This document shows positions 15,045 through 15,077 of a stretch of DNA of 15,077 nt, in pieces; positions within the stretch are counted from its first letter, which is position 1; every line of letters starts with the position of its first letter. Position numbers and translations under genes: made by a program. The stretch is from an uncultured Burkholderiales bacterium (GTDB lineage Bacteria; Pseudomonadota; Gammaproteobacteria; Burkholderiales; Burkholderiaceae_C). The stretch is taken from assembly GCA_903856995.1 (NCBI GenBank), contig CAIODK010000141.1:1-15077 (forward strand). The letters are read 5' to 3'. The notes beneath the pieces are model-generated. The model saw nothing but the letters and a program-made list of their open reading frames with translations. It was not told the origin of the DNA and made no database searches.

Positions 15045-15077
15045 TCACACTCGCTCTCTCCAAAGGCCGCATCTTTG
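15041..15077 (+). CDS. hisG: ATP phosphoribosyltransferase HisG, 5' end only
   Basis: The first 12 codons read MITLALSKGRIF, the characteristic start of HisG, which catalyses the first step of histidine synthesis (ATP + PRPP). The ATG overlaps the murA stop (ATGA), so it would be translated by coupling to murA. The rest of the gene is past the window edge. The N-terminus looks like the short HisG form, which needs HisZ, but 12 residues are too few to be sure. Confidence 0.8.
   Translation, partial: MITLALSKGRIF

Noticed and set aside
1..15077. CRISPR arrays, tRNA or rRNA genes, riboswitches, phage or defence genes
   Set aside because: Nearly all DNA is accounted for by the listed genes, the gaps are at most about 150 bases, and none holds spaced direct repeats, cloverleaf sequences or recognisable aptamers.

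Overview
The window looks like chromosomal DNA of a betaproteobacterium of the order Burkholderiales, most like Comamonadaceae. This is inferred from the moderately high GC content, the protein sequences, and the gene order gltB-gltD-mla-ABC-ibaG-murA-hisG, which I recall as typical of that group. All genes are on the + strand, and nearly every base is coding. No intergenic stretch exceeds about 150 bases.

Region 1 (1-682) is the 3' part of a class I SAM-dependent methyltransferase gene. Region 2 (681-1510) is a compact mobile unit: a REP-associated, Y1-type tyrosine transposase gene (RAYT) bounded by near-perfect 23-bp inverted repeats with the core GGGGTCAGATCC. Its left end overlaps the stop codon of the methyltransferase gene, and its right end stops 7 bp before a candidate -35 box for gltB. 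Region 3 (1579-7817) is gltB-gltD, which encodes both subunits of NADPH-dependent glutamate synthase (nitrogen assimilation). A good candidate terminator follows it, ending two bases before the mlaF start codon.

Region 4 (7893-11731) is an mla operon in the order mlaF-mlaE-mlaD-mlaA-mlaC-mlaB. It encodes the whole phospholipid transport pathway that maintains outer-membrane lipid asymmetry: ATPase, permease, MCE protein, outer-membrane lipoprotein, periplasmic carrier and STAS subunit. In E. coli, mlaA lies elsewhere on the chromosome. Region 5 (11804-13500) is a YadG/YadH-type ABC-2 exporter pair, placed between mlaB and ibaG. Region 6 (13511-15077) is ibaG (BolA family), murA (first committed step of peptidoglycan synthesis) and the first 37 bases of hisG, which overlaps murA by 4 bp and probably opens a histidine operon.

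The genes form two functional groups: nitrogen assimilation (gltBD, and hisG at the far end) and cell-envelope maintenance (mla, the ABC-2 exporter, murA). Tight spacing and ATGA overlaps (mlaF/E, mlaD/A, yadG/H, murA/hisG) indicate translational coupling. I saw no clearly new biological system. The least ordinary parts are the RAYT unit with its ends lying on neighbouring gene signals, and the stacked promoter, terminator and start codon at gltD/mlaF.
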